From contig NW_001799000.1 of assembly GCF_000165425.1 (NCBI RefSeq), positions 594,972-658,971 on the forward strand: a stretch of DNA of 64,000 bases, in the 5' to 3' direction. The DNA is from Paramecium tetraurelia (lineage: Eukaryota; Ciliophora; Oligohymenophorea; Peniculida; Parameciidae). This document shows positions 36,369-49,053 of the stretch, piece after piece. The first letter of the stretch is position 1, and each line of letters begins with the position of its first letter. The notes under the pieces were generated by a model, which worked only from the letters and a program-made list of their open reading frames with translations, did no database searches and was not told where the DNA came from. The translations under genes and the position numbers were made by a program.

Positions 36369-38047
36369 TCATAATTCGGATTCAGCTTCATAATATTATT
36401 CCAAAATGCTAAAACATTTTTGATAAACACTCTAATTCTAATGTTTTTGTAATATTTCAATCTTTGAAATGACTCCCATTTATTCCAATTAGGTCAAGTA
36501 ATAATTATCATCTTTAAAATCTTAATCACCTAAACTTAAAAAAAGAATAAATACCCCTCTTTAAGACATTTAATAGAGCCTCCAGAACCACAGTCATAGT
36601 TTGTGTGTCATCCCCTTCTAAAAGTTATTTAAACACATTCAGTAATCCTTTTTAAACTAGCAATTATATGTCTGAATTGCCTCCATGTTTGGTTGAATTG
36701 GAAATGGCCCAAGTAGCCTCTCTTACAATTTCCTCAACGTCTGTCGTCATCAATGTGAAGAGCTTTTCTAATATTGCCGAGTCTCTAACGACTTAACTAA
36801 CCTGATTGCTACTTCCTGCAGTGATGTTAGAGATGGTCCAACAGGCCTATGATAAGATAGAGTGATACTTCTCTTCTGATTGCCTTCTTGTCATGAGATA
36901 ACAACTTAGGTATTTTAAGTAACAAACCTTGGTTTAAAACATAAGTTGTTTAAGTTTCGTCTCCAGTCACAACATTTCCCAATATCCTTAGAGTGGGAAT
37001 AACTAGTTGTAGAGATGAATGATCAAGCAATTTAATTAGAGTTGGGATCACTTAAGAATCAATCACAGTTTATAATCTACTATTGTCTCCATCACTTAAA
37101 TAAGACAAGGCCCAACAAGCATCAGTCAATACTTCAGGGTCAGTCTCCTCTATTATGACTTTGCAGAATACAGGTAAGGCATTTTTGACATACTATTAGT
37201 TGATAGAAGATGAATAAAACCTTAAAATCAGGAATTGGTTTTCCTCTACAAAGATTACTCAAAGACCAAGTGCAATGCTTAATTGTGTTTTTGTTTGGTG
37301 CATTTTGCATTATTGTTATCAAGGGATCAACTCCACCTACTCTTAATATTAGATCTCTGTATTATGTGCAATCTCCAGCGATATTACCTATGGCCCATAC
37401 TGCTTGTTCTGCAATATCTCTATATTATGAACTCAAAAGTTTAACAAATAAATATATTCCTCCTTTGTCAATGATGGATTGGGTTTGTTGAGTCGTTCCA
37501 CTTGCTACATTTGTTAAAGCCCAGGCAGCCTCCAGAACGAGTTGTGGTATTTGTTCTTTTTATATCATGTCAATTAATTTAGGTACCAAATTTGCATCAA
37601 TAACCTATTAAATTGGCGCGCCTGACTTTAATAATTAAACATATATCTTACTTCAACAGACAACATCTTTCTTAATCCTGTCACTCCATAATGTAATTAC
37701 AAAATATCAGTCGAAAAGATCTTTTGTAGAACATCAGGAAAATCTTCAAATGAAAATGTTCGTTTCATAAGTTGCTCTTATTGAGTTTTTAAGGCTATTT
37801 GTAACTCTTATGGAAGAGTGGGTGGTATCAAGGGCAAAGATTCAGGAAGTTTGTTGGTTTAATTCTAAAATGAATAATCAATATGAACTACATTTTAAGC
37901 TAATCTTTTATTGTTTATTATATTATTTCTTTCCCTGGACCTGATTTCTGTTGCAAATTCCTCTCTTTTTTTCTTGACTTCACTATTTTATTCAGCTTCA
38001 TTCACTTGCACGTTCCCAAATAATGAAAACTAATTTTATGGCTACAT
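36369..38047 (-). CDS. Importin subunit alpha
   Basis: The N-terminus holds an importin-beta-binding-like basic stretch ([18 protein letters not shown]). Armadillo repeats follow, with the family pattern: [59 protein letters not shown] and [18 protein letters not shown] arrays on repeat helices form the NLS-binding groove. The C-terminus [20 protein letters not shown] is typical of repeat 10. It carries NLS cargo into the nucleus together with importin beta. At least one intron near 37615-37650. About 530 aa, standard size. Confidence 0.9.
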
Positions 38048-38121
38048 AATAAAATATTTTATGATAAATTTTGCTTTAATAAAAATTATTAACTATATTG
38101 TATTTATTTTTCAAAATAAAT

Positions 38122-40716
38122 ATGAAATACAACAGTTAAACTAATCCTCCTTCGAATTTCCAACACTTTATGGGAGTTGCTCCTAACTAGTTCAGTTCTA
38201 ATATCAAAGGTTAGGTAATATATTCATTATTTATTTGTTACAGACATTGAATTCACAATAACAGAATCAGCATGATTAATCAAGGGTCTCATAAATGCCA
38301 GTTTCCAAGATTGAAGAGGTGAATTACTAACAATCCCATGAAGTTAATCATAGTCATATTGATCTCCAATAACACTCCTCTAAGGCCTAACATTATCATC
38401 CTCTTACTATGCCATGCAATTGGGATTTGGCAAGAAAGCATGCTTAATCAAGAAGGACAGCTTTAGAGAAAAAGAAGGACTTTAATAAAACTACAAATGG
38501 TACCCTATTTACTATAATACATTAGTTGAAACATGTCCTTGTTGTGGTTTTGAAGTAGAGAGAGATGAAATCCCATATTGTTCAAACCCGATGGCATTGT
38601 CATTTCTAGGTTCTGGATTCACATTGTTTTACAATTATCTCAAATATTGCATAATAATCTTGTTCATAACTTTGGTCACTAAACAGATTTATAACCTCTA
38701 TACCAGTTACGAGGGCTCATATTGCAGTCATGTTAAAAAAGAAAAAATAGAAGGACATGTCGTAGAATTACCAAATTGTTCAGAATCATTGTTCTTGAGA
38801 TTATCTTTAGCTAATAAATTGGAGTAATTTATATTTGTAAACTAGTAATCGCGAAGCTTTAGAGCATGTGTAAATTTTAAACTTTATTAACTTATTTATT
38901 GTTATGTTAGTCCTCATCTATTTTAGAAAAAGCCAGCGATAGATAGATACAACTATAGATGAAGAACTCTTAACACCTGCTGATTATACAGTTTGCGTCA
39001 AGAATATTCCTTTAGGATTAGGTTTGAATTACAAATGGGAATTGAAACACATGTTTGAGACTTGTGCAGTCATATCAGACACAAATCCTATAGTTGTGAA
39101 AAAGGTTGTTCTAGTTTATGACATTGAAGAAATTATTGAGATGGAAAAGAAACTTGATGAATTAGTGGAGAGAAAGAAAGATATTATAAAAGAATACAAT
39201 TACAATTTTAATCATCCAAAAGTCTTGGAAATAGACTAAAAAATAAAAGAATTCGAGCATAAAATACATTAGACAGAGAAAGAGTATGAAAAAGAGAATA
39301 AAAAATTTGCTGGGATTGCATTCATATCATTTGAGGATGAAAATATGAAAAATTTGGTGTTGCAAGAAAATTAACATACTTAGTTAGAGAGAATGAAGTC
39401 ATATTGGAATAAGGGTAAATTAGAAGGATTGTCTGAGAATGATTTATCATGGCACGATTAGAAATTATTTATCGAATAAGCTCCAGAACCAAATGAAGTT
39501 GATTGGGAATTCATTCATGTTAAAACTGAAGAAAAGATAAGTAAAAGAGTCAAGGCTTGGATAATTTACCTATTAGTTGAAAGTGCAGCATTTTATTCAA
39601 TTTATCTGATATCACATAAAGTGGCTAAATATGGAGATGAGGCAAGAGAAGAAGAAATTAAAGGAAAACTGGATCATAATACAATGTTGAAAATCAACAT
39701 TTTGTCTTTTATCATCTCTTTGAGCATTGTTCTATTTAATAAATTCGCAGTTGCTAAAATAGTTCATTACATTGTAGATGATGAAAAGATCTCAAGTAAA
39801 ACCAAATTTCAGATATCCTTTGTATACAAGTATGCTTTAGCATTATTTTTGAATGCTGCCATTATTAGTTTTCTGGTGGATATTGTAATTTTAAAGAATG
39901 TGGAAGGAGCTGGAGGTTTCTTACAAAATGAAAGCTAGATTTTTATTCTGAATGCTGTGTTACCTCCATTTATATGGTGTGTAGATCCATGGAGTCTGTG
40001 CAAAAACATCTGGAGGTGGTACATTGTAAGTAAGGGAGATAAAGCCTTGTTAACCCAATAAGAGGCAAATACTTTAATGGAGGAACCAGACTATTTGTCA
40101 GCCAAAAGGTACTCAGATATTATGAAAACAATGTGGTTTACTTTTCTGTATGGTACAGCCATTCCTTTGGGTACAGTTTGCAGTGCTTTTGGAATTCTAA
40201 TTTACTATTATGTTGACTATTATAACATTTTAAGAAGGAGAACTGTGAAGGAATCCATCAGCATTTAATTATCAACAGGTAGATATAATGTTTAGTTTGT
40301 TAGAGATGATTGAGATGTTGGAATACATAATAGTGTGGAGTGCCTTTGGAGAAATGATCATGACTTATGCATTTTTCAAGGAGATAAGTTCGATTGATGT
40401 TTTGTTGATGGTGATTGCTATAATCTATGCTTCATTACCGATGGAAGACATCTCAGAATATTTGTTCCCAGTGGTCAATAATGAAGAGGTATGAGCGATT
40501 ATTAATTTAATTTTATAGATTAAACCCTATGATGAGGGATGTTTGGGTTTCGATACAGACTATGACAGAGAAAACCCAGTGACAAGACACAAAGCTATTG
40601 AAGAATGGAATGAAAAACAAAATATGCTGATAGATTCAAACCACAAAATTCATAAGTACTATCAATAATAAGATCAATTTGGGTATAATAATGATGCCCA
40701 TTATGGTAGAAGATGA
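38122..40716 (+). CDS. TMEM63/CSC1-family mechanosensitive or osmosensitive channel
   Basis: Multi-pass membrane protein of about 800 aa. TM segments include LSFLGSGFTLFYNYLKYCII and FIVMLVLIYFRKS. The cytosolic part starts YTVCVKNIPLGLGLNYKWEL, with the conserved EQAPEPNEVDWEFIHV. The RSN1-type 7TM core has IYLLVESAAFYSIYL, LKINILSFIISLSIVLFN and the signature EANTLMEEPDYLSAKRYSD followed by IMKTMWFTFLYGTAIPLG, close to TMEM63. These form stretch- and osmolarity-gated cation channels. An insert ETCPCCGFEVERDEIPYCS could bind zinc and seems to be a ciliate addition. Introns of about 28, 32, 22, 25 and 30 nt. Plausible roles are mechanosensation or contractile-vacuole osmoregulation. Confidence 0.87.
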
Positions 40717-40756
40717 TTTTTGAATAAATATTATTATCATTTTTAAATAATTATAA

Positions 40757-42027
40757 ATGATTAAAAGAATGTAAAGTAAGGAGGACATCATAAAAGATTA
40801 ATACATGAAGACTTTAACATGTTTCTTATAAGACAGCACTCTTTATGACTGCTTATCTATCAATAATTAAGTCAGTGTAATTGATTAGTCATTCTCCTTG
40901 TATGATGTTTTCAATGTCTTTATCGAGACACATATTGATGAAGTATTGTTTTGGAATCCAGATGTAGCTTATTATGATGGAGTATTCACTCAAACTGATT
41001 TGATTAGAATCATTCTCAAATGCTATCAAAACACTATAAATGGCATTCCGAATGGTAATCTTAACAGTATATTTTAGTCAGTTTGGGGAAATAGTAAGAA
41101 TTAAGTGTAGCCCATAATGGAAGAAGAAGATGAAGATAGAACATCAACTCCTGTCACCAAAACTTAAGTAATTGGCTAGGAGTAAATTAATAAGTTGCTC
41201 ATTGATTTGAGGACTATCTCTGTAAGAGACTGGTTTAATTCTTATGGAGAAAATCTTCATTAAAGCAGTCTTGTTCAGGCAGATATGGCTGATAACCTAA
41301 ATGATGCCATGAAAAAAATATTAAAGTAGGGTGTAACAAGAATTGTAGTTATTGATACTGAATCTAGAGTTATTGTGGGCATCCTCTAGCAAAAAGATAT
41401 TTTGGCTTTTCTTGTTAAAGGATTTAGTTAGTATTTCCATCTATAATTATCCCAAAAATCACTTAAGATTGAAGTTCGAAGTGAAACTCAATAACAATCT
41501 GAACAACATGATTTGGAAATAGGTTACTTTAGTGATACCATACTCCAGTTGAACACCAAACTCCCATTCGACACAAATGTATATGAGTAAATTACTCTTC
41601 TTATTCTAGCGTGTTTTATAAATTGATTTATGTTTTCAAAAGAAATGCTATTCCTATTGTGGACATTAACAACTAGTATTTGGGCTTGATTGATAGAAGG
41701 GATTTTTTATTCATCCTCAAGTATCAAGTCTACGACATGGTATGACTCAACATTTAGATTAGCTCAATAGATAAGCCATTGATTTATTGAATTTTATTAG
41801 AATTGAGAAATCTAAGTATGCAGGCTTTAGTATTTGTAACAAAGAGCTATTTCACATGAAATAAACTGTAAAAGAAGTAATACTTTCATTTATCAAAGGT
41901 TGTTGAAAATTTACTTCTCTCGTCTAGAGGTAGTCTAGTATGTCTGAACGATAACAAAGAACCCATTTCCACACTCTAGATGTCTGATCTCTTCAAAATA
42001 TGTTTAGATGATATCGAAATAGAATGA
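40757..42027 (+). CDS. AMPK gamma/SNF4-like CBS-domain protein
   Basis: Four CBS-type segments can be traced: YMKTLTCFLQDSTLYDCLSI with LFWNPDVAYYDGVFTQTDLI; LNDAMKKILKQGVTRIVVID with VIVGILQQKDILAFLV; VFYKLIYVFKRNAIPIVDIN with YLGLIDRRDFLFIL; and VVENLLLSSRGSLVCLNDNK with PISTLQMSDLFKIC. The order and spacing fit the gamma subunit of AMPK, which binds AMP/ATP and regulates the kinase. The adenosine-site residues are not all canonical, so nucleotide affinity is uncertain. Introns of 23, 23 and 22 nt. About 400 aa. Stop TGA 42025-42027. Confidence 0.8.
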
Positions 42028-42126
42028 AATTATTCTACAATAATATGTTAATTATTTAAATTCTTTTATGTATCGATAAAGCCCCTTCTAATTCATTTTT
42101 TTATATTTATATTTCTATTAACTTTT

Positions 42127-43101
42127 ATGAATTCAACATATTATGGAAGGATGTCTATTACATCATATCGCTAAAATGATATAGACTTTGATAAGTACAA
42201 GAAAAATATCGAAGCTGAAATACCTAAGAGCTGGCTTGGGTTTAAATACTTAACTTAATTAGAATAGAGGAAAGAATAAGTTATCAGCAAAATTGAGAAA
42301 TATATATCCAAACTTAAAAGTGCCAATGGAGATCTTATCCTTTAATGTGAATTCACGTTTAATTAAAACTTAGATCTCTTAATTAAATCATCAGATATCA
42401 GAAGAGATTTTATAGATCAACTTCCCCCAAATGTAAATCCTGGTGTAAAAATTAATTAACCGGATTTGCTAACAGCTTTGACCCAAATAAAAACCTTTTT
42501 GTATAAGGAATGTGCTGCTTGTAAAGATGAGCTTTATAAAAATTAAAAATGTAATGGAGATATTTGGAATTAGGCTGGGTGGATTTTGTAAAATAATAAC
42601 GAAAAGGAAGGAGAAAACTACTAGAAATTAGTCGAAAAGTACAGAAAAAGTATGGTCAATGCTCTAACTAATCCTAAAGTTGATTAAGAGTAATATATAG
42701 AATTTCAGAGTTATCTTATCCACTACTATTAGTATTTTGATCAATATAATGTCAATTAAAGAAGCTAAATCTGTGAATAATTTCTATAATATTTGAATTT
42801 GTTAGAAAATAAGGAGGAGCTATCACAAAAATATAATACAAATTTTAAAAATAATTCGTTAATGATTTAACCAAATAAAACCTTTGTAGTCAATCTACCA
42901 GCTCCGCCATAATTTTAAATATCAATTCCTAAATTTTTATGGGGTGAAATTTAAAAATATGGCTTATAAGGATACATAATTTATAGAATGATTGAAAACT
43001 AAGAATTAAATTTGAATTATCAAGTGATTGACAAAATTTTTCTATCTAAAGTTAGGGAATAATAATAAAGGTACCCTGGAAATGTTGGAAGAAAGAAATG
43101 A
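42127..43101 (+). CDS. Unknown helical protein with CAAC motif
   Basis: One uninterrupted frame of 324 codons. It begins MNSTYYGRMSITSYRQND, has an amphipathic helix WLGFKYLTQLEQRKEQVISK, and a short cysteine segment FLYKECAACKDELYKNQKC that could pair or bind metal (CxxC plus C). Then comes another helical region (EQFLQYLNLLENKEELSQKY) and a C-terminal part NKTFVVNLPAPPQFQISIPK. No signal peptide or membrane helix. Not recognised. The long intronless frame and the sharp ATG/TGA ends make it a convincing gene. Confidence 0.68.
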
Positions 43102-43366
43102 TTTTGAAATTGTTATGATATTATGAATAATTTTACATATTATAATTATTATTAATCATATTTAATTCTTTATCTAAAGATGATTGGAGATAATGATTTT
43201 ATTCGAGATTGACAGGTATAGTTTTGAGATATAAATAAGAATTCATACTTTATTTAAGGTATTCTATTGTTTAAGATGATAAATTGCATGATAAATTAAA
43301 TCTTTTTTTAAAATATAAGAAATGGTTAAAAACTCAGCCTAAGACCCTTAAGACAATTCTTTATAA

Positions 43367-44006
43367 ATGAAAGTAAGGAAGAAATTTACTTTGAATAGAT
43401 TAGATAATACTTAGTTTCAGGCAGAAGACTCCCATCAAAAGAAGATCCAAATCCAAAAGTCATAAGCATGAGAATTTTTGCAAGAAATACAGTTGCAGCA
43501 AAAAGCAGATTTTGGTATTAGTCATAAGACTACAATTTAGGTGGAATTTAAGAAGATTAAATAAACTTAGACCATCACATGGTTAGATTTTAGCAGTTTA
43601 AGAATTGTTTGAAAGAAGAGACACAAATGTTAAGACATATGGAATCGTTCTTAAGTATCAATCAAGAACAACGATACACAATATGTATAAGGAATTCAGA
43701 GATACCACATTAAATGGTGCTGTGTCTTAATTATGTAAGCACACAATAAATTAACTCCTTAGACTAAGAAATGGCAGGAAATCATAGAGCATAACCATAA
43801 ACAATTCACATTCTCAGAACATCTGTATTGACAAAAAGTGCTGATATCAAGAGAGGCAAAACAAATTAATACAGAGTATACGAATTTGCTATTTATTAAA
43901 GGGAGATTCAATTAAATTCCCAATTGTTAAGACTGTTCCAAGAGCAAGCCATAAAAAATTCAGAACTGTGTTCAAAGCAAAAAGACCAAATCTTTATAGA
44001 TCATGA
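43367..44006 (+). CDS. RPL18A: 60S ribosomal protein eL20 (RPL18A)
   Basis: Splicing gives [24 protein letters not shown]-like [18 protein letters not shown], then [57 protein letters not shown] and the C-terminus [20 protein letters not shown] ending RPNLYRS. This matches eukaryotic eL20 along its whole length (about 178 aa). It is a component of the large ribosomal subunit near the 5S RNA and central protuberance. Four introns of about 26, 26, 28 and 26 nt; the first follows only two codons, a layout common in ribosomal protein genes. The ATG at 43367 was chosen because splicing from it restores the conserved [10 protein letters not shown] start. Confidence 0.93.
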
Positions 44007-44043
44007 TGATGATGATTTAGTACAATATTAATAATAAAAATAA

Positions 44044-44566
44044 ATGGCAAATAAGCATTCTAATAATGACATAAAATTTAACATTCTTCTTGCTGACATT
44101 TCTAAATCCAAAGATCTTCATAGCTCCTCATTTTCAACATAAAAAATGCAAAACAGCTCACAGCATGGTGGAGGTATGCGTGCTTAAATAAACAATAGCA
44201 AAAAACATAGTACCAACGGCAACATATTTATAGTAAGTAGATGAAAAGTATTCATAAATGTACATGAATAAGTAAATTGATAAAGCGAAAAAAGGCACAT
44301 AACATAATCAAAAGCCCAGTCATAATGATAATACTCAAGTAAATAATTTTCTGGATGTTCCTAACAAATTTCGATAATAAAAACAATCAGAAATTTTGGG
44401 AAACAACTCATACATCCCTCAAATATAGCCTATTGTAAAAAGCGAATTATTACAGCCTTAAAATCCACAACTAAATGAGACAATATCTCCAATGAAGGCT
44501 CCAGTTTTGAATATACCTGGCGATATTTCATTATCCAGAGGAGTGAGTGAAAGAGGACTGAAATGA
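44044..44566 (+). CDS. Small N/Q/S-rich protein
   Basis: About 165 aa with one 25-nt intron (near 44175-44199). The N-terminus is MANKHSNNDIKFNILLADIS. The centre is basic and Q-rich (YLQQVDEKYSQMYMNKQIDK), and the tail is serine-poor with ISLSRGVSERGLK. No domain, membrane helix or signal peptide is visible. It starts only 38 bp after the eL20 stop on the same strand. Family not recognised. Confidence 0.55.
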
Positions 44567-44631
44567 AATAGATATGTATGAAGAAAACACTAATTCTAAA
44601 TATCTAATTGAGAAATCAAATATTTAATAAA

Positions 44632-45882
44632 TCAAACGAGGAATTTCTTTATTGAAATTGATTTGACACTTTGAAAATTTTATTCCTCTGATGTTTCAGG
44701 GAAATCTTCAAAGCTATTGTCTTCAAAATCGATGTCTTCTAAAAAATAAATTGCATTCTATATAGTTATCCTTACCTTAGGATCTTGCTCGAGCATTCTC
44801 TGCAACAATTAGTATATATAATATTTTGGAGATCTATTTATTATAGTGGTCTTATTAATTGTAATTGTAGGTTGCCTTGCCCTTCCTTAGGGTTGTTATA
44901 GTTAAACTTTACTGGTTAACCTAAAATGCAATTTCTTAATACATTTCCTTTAATAGAGATCCTAAAATCAAAACATCATGTTGCTCATAATAATATCTCT
45001 CAATTTCAACCCAATCTTCATGAGTATTTTTTGTAGAATCCTTAAGCTCATGTAAAAAGTCATTTTCTTTAGAAACTGCCTTGGTTCTGAAGGCTTCTTC
45101 AGTTTTTACTAGTAGTTCAAAATCTATAATCAGGATTTCTCCATCACTTTATAGAAAGATATTCGTTGATGTGATTTCTCTTAATACATACCCTAACTTA
45201 TGCATATCATTTATAAATTTAAGGAGAGTTTTTATAGTAGAAATGATTTCTTAGGGTTCCATCCTATACTGACTACCTATCCTCTCCTTTAACGTTTTTC
45301 CATTTAAAATGTTTGTTATTATATACAAGTTCTTTTCTTCAACAAAGTATTCTTCACATTTAAGGATGTTTGGATGAGTAATGTTAATCATCTCTATTAA
45401 TCTTAAATATTCCTACTTAATTGAATTATAATACTTAAGAAGTCAAATCAGAAATTGGAAATATTTACATATAATATTTTTATTGATTGGCGCAACAATA
45501 AGTTAAATAAACCTGATATTATCGAAAAGTTTACTTTGCTTGAATAGCCAGATCTCTCACATTGAATCATATTATACATTTTAACTATGTTACAATAAGT
45601 GACCTTTCCATCCAGATTATCCTTTAGAGTCAAAGATTGCTCGTGAGTCAACAGTATAGTTTTCCAGGAGTTCTTCCACTAAAACTGAAATCCATTGAAA
45701 GTAAAATCACTATTGAAAGACCATTTGATAATTGTTGATAGATTCAAAGGGATTTTATACTTTAGGTTCTATTCGTTCTTTCTAATTAATTTATTTCTTA
45801 CCTTCCCAATGACTATTTATTATGGATTGAGATATAATTTATAGTCTGTGCTAAAAAGAAGATGCTAGCTTCTACAAATCAT
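44632..45882 (-). CDS. Divergent PH-like plus protein-kinase-like protein
   Basis: The start MICRSQHLLFSTDYKLYLN leads to an N-terminal beta domain (IPLNLSTIIKWSFNSDFTFN, FQFQWKNSWKTILLTHEQSL) like the PH-type module seen at the front of many Paramecium kinases. A kinase fold follows: LIEMINITHPNILKCEEYFV, LNGKTLKERI, then MHKLGYVLREITSTNIFLQ where HRDLKxxN is expected, and EILIIDFELL where DFG lies. The C lobe ends QLLQRMLEQDPKVRITIQNA. HRD reads LRE and DFG reads DFE, so catalysis is doubtful. The stretch 45390-45480 holds one exon junction I could not settle. The acidic tail FEDNSFEDFPETSEE ends at TGA 44632. Confidence 0.72.
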
Positions 45883-45952
45883 TATTTATTGAATTATTTA
45901 TGAGAACTTACGTTTTATAAATTAATAAGAATATAAAATAATAATTTGAATC

Positions 45953-47479
45953 TCATAAATATTCCTATCTTAAGAATTTCTCTAAGACTATCTTAGATTC
46001 CATTCTATGATCAGCAGGTACTTCATGACCTGCATTTCTGAAGCTAACAAAGGTCAATCCTTCAATATCAAACACATTTCCTGCATTCTAATCTTTATCA
46101 ACTTCTCTCAATGCAGGGATATACCAAGGTCTCCATGGTTTTATTGTATTCAACTCTATATATATTAAAATTGCATTACATAGTGAGTTTTGAAGTTTAT
46201 CTATCCAATACAGAGTACCAGCAATTGGAACCACTCCATCTACATCTCCACTTAGAATAAGAACTCTGATATTATTTTTGATGATAGTGGGATAAATGTC
46301 TAATGATCCATTTGGGTTTATTTGATAATCTTAGAAATTAACTGAGCAAGCAACCCATTTTGGTGATTATTAGACTATATTAAGTAACTAGAATAATCAT
46401 GAAAACTGATTACAGTTCGAACTTCATCCTTCTAAAACCAATGATACAGGCCTTTTACATCCACACATGGGGGCACATCAGAATCCTCCTTTTCTTCATC
46501 TGAAACTCGAAGGGGACTTTTCATTCTTTTACTTCCCTCGGGAGTATAAGTAATGCATTTCGAATAAACATTGTATTAGTTCAAATTATAGGAATATTAA
46601 GGTCCAGCAATTTAAGCTAAAGCTTCATAAGCTATGGCTTAACATTCTGGTGTCTCAGAGCCATAGCATTCTTCTGTATGATTAATTATTTTTTAATAAG
46701 TTTCTTCACTAATGAAGCCATGTCTTCCATAAAAGTCTAATCTATGCCTTGGAAAAAGATATCCTAATTAAGTACACTCGCTAGGATCAGTGCAACCATT
46801 TCCAATTATTATACCTTAAATGTTTATTCTTAAGACTTCAGGATTAACAGGTTATTTATTATATTTTATAATCTCCTGGGTTAAGGTTGGCACATATATG
46901 CCAGCGTATGATTCACCACCAATATAGAATTTTTAATTTTTGAAATTTGGATGTCGAACGAAAAACTCAATCAATGCATGCATATTGTATGCAGCAGTTG
47001 ACTCGTCAGATTATGCTCCAGCTGGGCCATAAGAATATCCAACCGATATTGGAGATTCAATGTAAAGCAGATTAGCCTAATTGATGAGATAATTAGCTTA
47101 CAAATGCTGTCCAAGTATGAGGATTCTCTTCAAATTCAATAGACTCTGAAATGAACGTGTAAGGGCCACTTTCTGTGAATGCTGCAATCATTGATGAACA
47201 TCCTGGCCCTCCAAGTAACCATAGTATCAAAGGCTTTTCAGAAGCAGAATCTATAGCTGGATAAAAAAGGTAATGAAACTAGACTGATCCATTATCATTT
47301 GCACTAAGATAACCGGAATATCTAAAATACAATCAATAATCCTACATCTCTCCTTAATAGTTTGTACCAAATAGGGCATTAAGTTTTGCAATGTCAACTT
47401 CATCCTTCTCCAAAGCCTTGGTTTCAAAGGCATACAAAGCAAGGAAGCAGATCGAGATTAACATGATTGCTTTTTACAT
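45953..47479 (-). CDS. Serine carboxypeptidase (family S10)
   Basis: Signal peptide MQKAIMLISICFLALYA, then the family landmarks: LILWLLGGPGCSSMIAAF (substrate-binding WxxGGPGCSS), FYIGGESYAGIYVPTL (GESYAG with nucleophile Ser), a C-terminal region around NNIRVLILSGDVDGVVP with the catalytic Asp, and SFRNAGHEVPADHRM with the catalytic His. The protein is about 480 aa and is secreted or lysosomal/food-vacuolar, where it removes C-terminal residues from peptides. At least two short introns were needed, near 47335-47360 and 47050-47110. Paramecium digests prey in food vacuoles, so a digestive role fits. Triad complete. Confidence 0.9.
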
Positions 47480-47880
47480 AATGTAATAAAACTAATTACA
47501 TCACCGAAATAAATAATGAAATATGTAAACCAATAATATGTAATAAGTACATTTGCCATTTTCATATATTACCACAAAAGTCAAAAATAAACAATTGTTT
47601 TTTATACCATATTTTGCACGGATCTGAGACTTCGCAATATTCTTTTTAATTTTCTTAATGCGTTTAGTGTAAATTACTATAATACTCTAAAATTGCTTTT
47701 CATGGATAAATTTAAAAGGTTTAAAATTTTCTTAGTATTATCCAAAATTCTCTATGTTGCTTATCACTAGATTTTTATATGATTTTTTAATATCAACTTT
47801 ATGGTAACATGTTCCTGTTTTCAAAAATTATTATATGATCAGATTGAAATGTTTGTTTTTTATATTTTTTATATCATATA
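47480..47880. other. Intergenic, AT-rich
   Basis: About 400 bp between the divergent carboxypeptidase and small acidic protein genes. I see no frame, tRNA or repeat in it. It probably holds both promoters. Confidence 0.5.
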
Positions 47881-48536
47881 ATGTCGAAATTAAACTAATT
47901 TAAAGAACCCCTAGATAAAAACATTTAACCAATTAAAGAAAACGAAAGCACAGATGATAACATTGATAATAATAATTCAGAGGTTTGTATAAATTTATCC
48001 ATTTACCTTTAGATAACAAAAGAATCATATACATAACCGTTTTTATAAATTCAATAACACGCTTAGAGAAGTCCTTTTTTAAATAATGAAGGTCTTGTCT
48101 ACTCAAGCTCTGAGCTTCAAAGTGAAATAAATCAATTTAGTTCTATGGAGGAATTATCATCAAAACTAAATACTTATATCGATTCATATTTATAAGAATT
48201 GAGATAACCTTAATCATTTCTAGAATAACTTTCATTTAAATAATCTGAAAGTTATGAAGAGGACTCCTCAGAAAGTCTATGTTAAAGAATTTATTCGGTA
48301 TATTTTCAATTTAAAATTAGAAATTTGTATCTTAGATAAACTTATCTGTCGTTTAATCATATGATTATATCTCAAGTATAGATGAGAAATAACAAGAGGA
48401 AACTCCATTATCACTCTCAACCCCAATATTGAATTAGGAAGTTGAAATTCTTCCTGATAAAACTTTCAGTGGATCAAAAAAATTATTTTAGGATTAATTT
48501 CATTTAACCTGCAGCTACCCTTTAAGTTAAGTTTGA
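47881..48536 (+). CDS. Small acidic S/E-rich protein, unknown
   Basis: About 200 aa after removal of introns of 30 nt (from about 47984) and 23 nt (near 48299). MSKLNQFKEPLDKNIQPIKE starts a polar chain. It continues LQSEINQFSSMEELSSKLNT, a short coil, then acidic serine clusters (SESYEEDSSESLC) and a tail FSGSKKLFQDQ. No domain or membrane helix. The second intron is 3n+2, so the reading after it depends on that call. Not recognised. Confidence 0.5.
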
Positions 48537-49053
48537 GTTTAAATTTTCCTTATTATTGTTTTTTAAATTTCATATTCTATCATTTTGTAATTATAACTCA
48601 ATTGTTTTGGGTAACAATAATTGTAAACATCAAATTAGAATCAATCAATTTATTGAGATACTCATTATAGTACACAGAAATAACATTTGAACTTTGAATT
48701 GACATTTATAATAAAGTACGAAATTTTGCTGAGCTGAACCAAATTGAATTTATAAAGAATTTATTAAAATCTCTAAGAGAATTTAAGCAAAGATAATAAA
48801 GAAATATTAGATGAATCACAATACTTTTCAAAATATTGATAATTTTTTTGGATTGGATAATGTATTAAGAAAGAAAAGTGATAAAAATCTTTTACTTATA
48901 ATATATGTCTGAAATGTATTCAAAAAGTCATAAACCTAGATCTTTTGGCTTATTTACAATGAGGCTCTCTCAAGTTCATGATTTGAAAATATTGTTTTAT
49001 AAATATTTTGGTTAAAAAATATATATAAATGTAATATTACAATTTTATAAAAA
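48537..49053. other. Intergenic, AT-rich
   Basis: About 515 bp with TGA codons in all frames on the plus strand and no coherent minus-strand reading. I see no RNA gene. It contains the promoter of the receptor gene at 49054. Confidence 0.45.

Noticed and set aside
43367-44006. Broken eL20 gene with shifting frames
   Set aside because: Four introns of 26-28 nt restore a full-length ribosomal protein.
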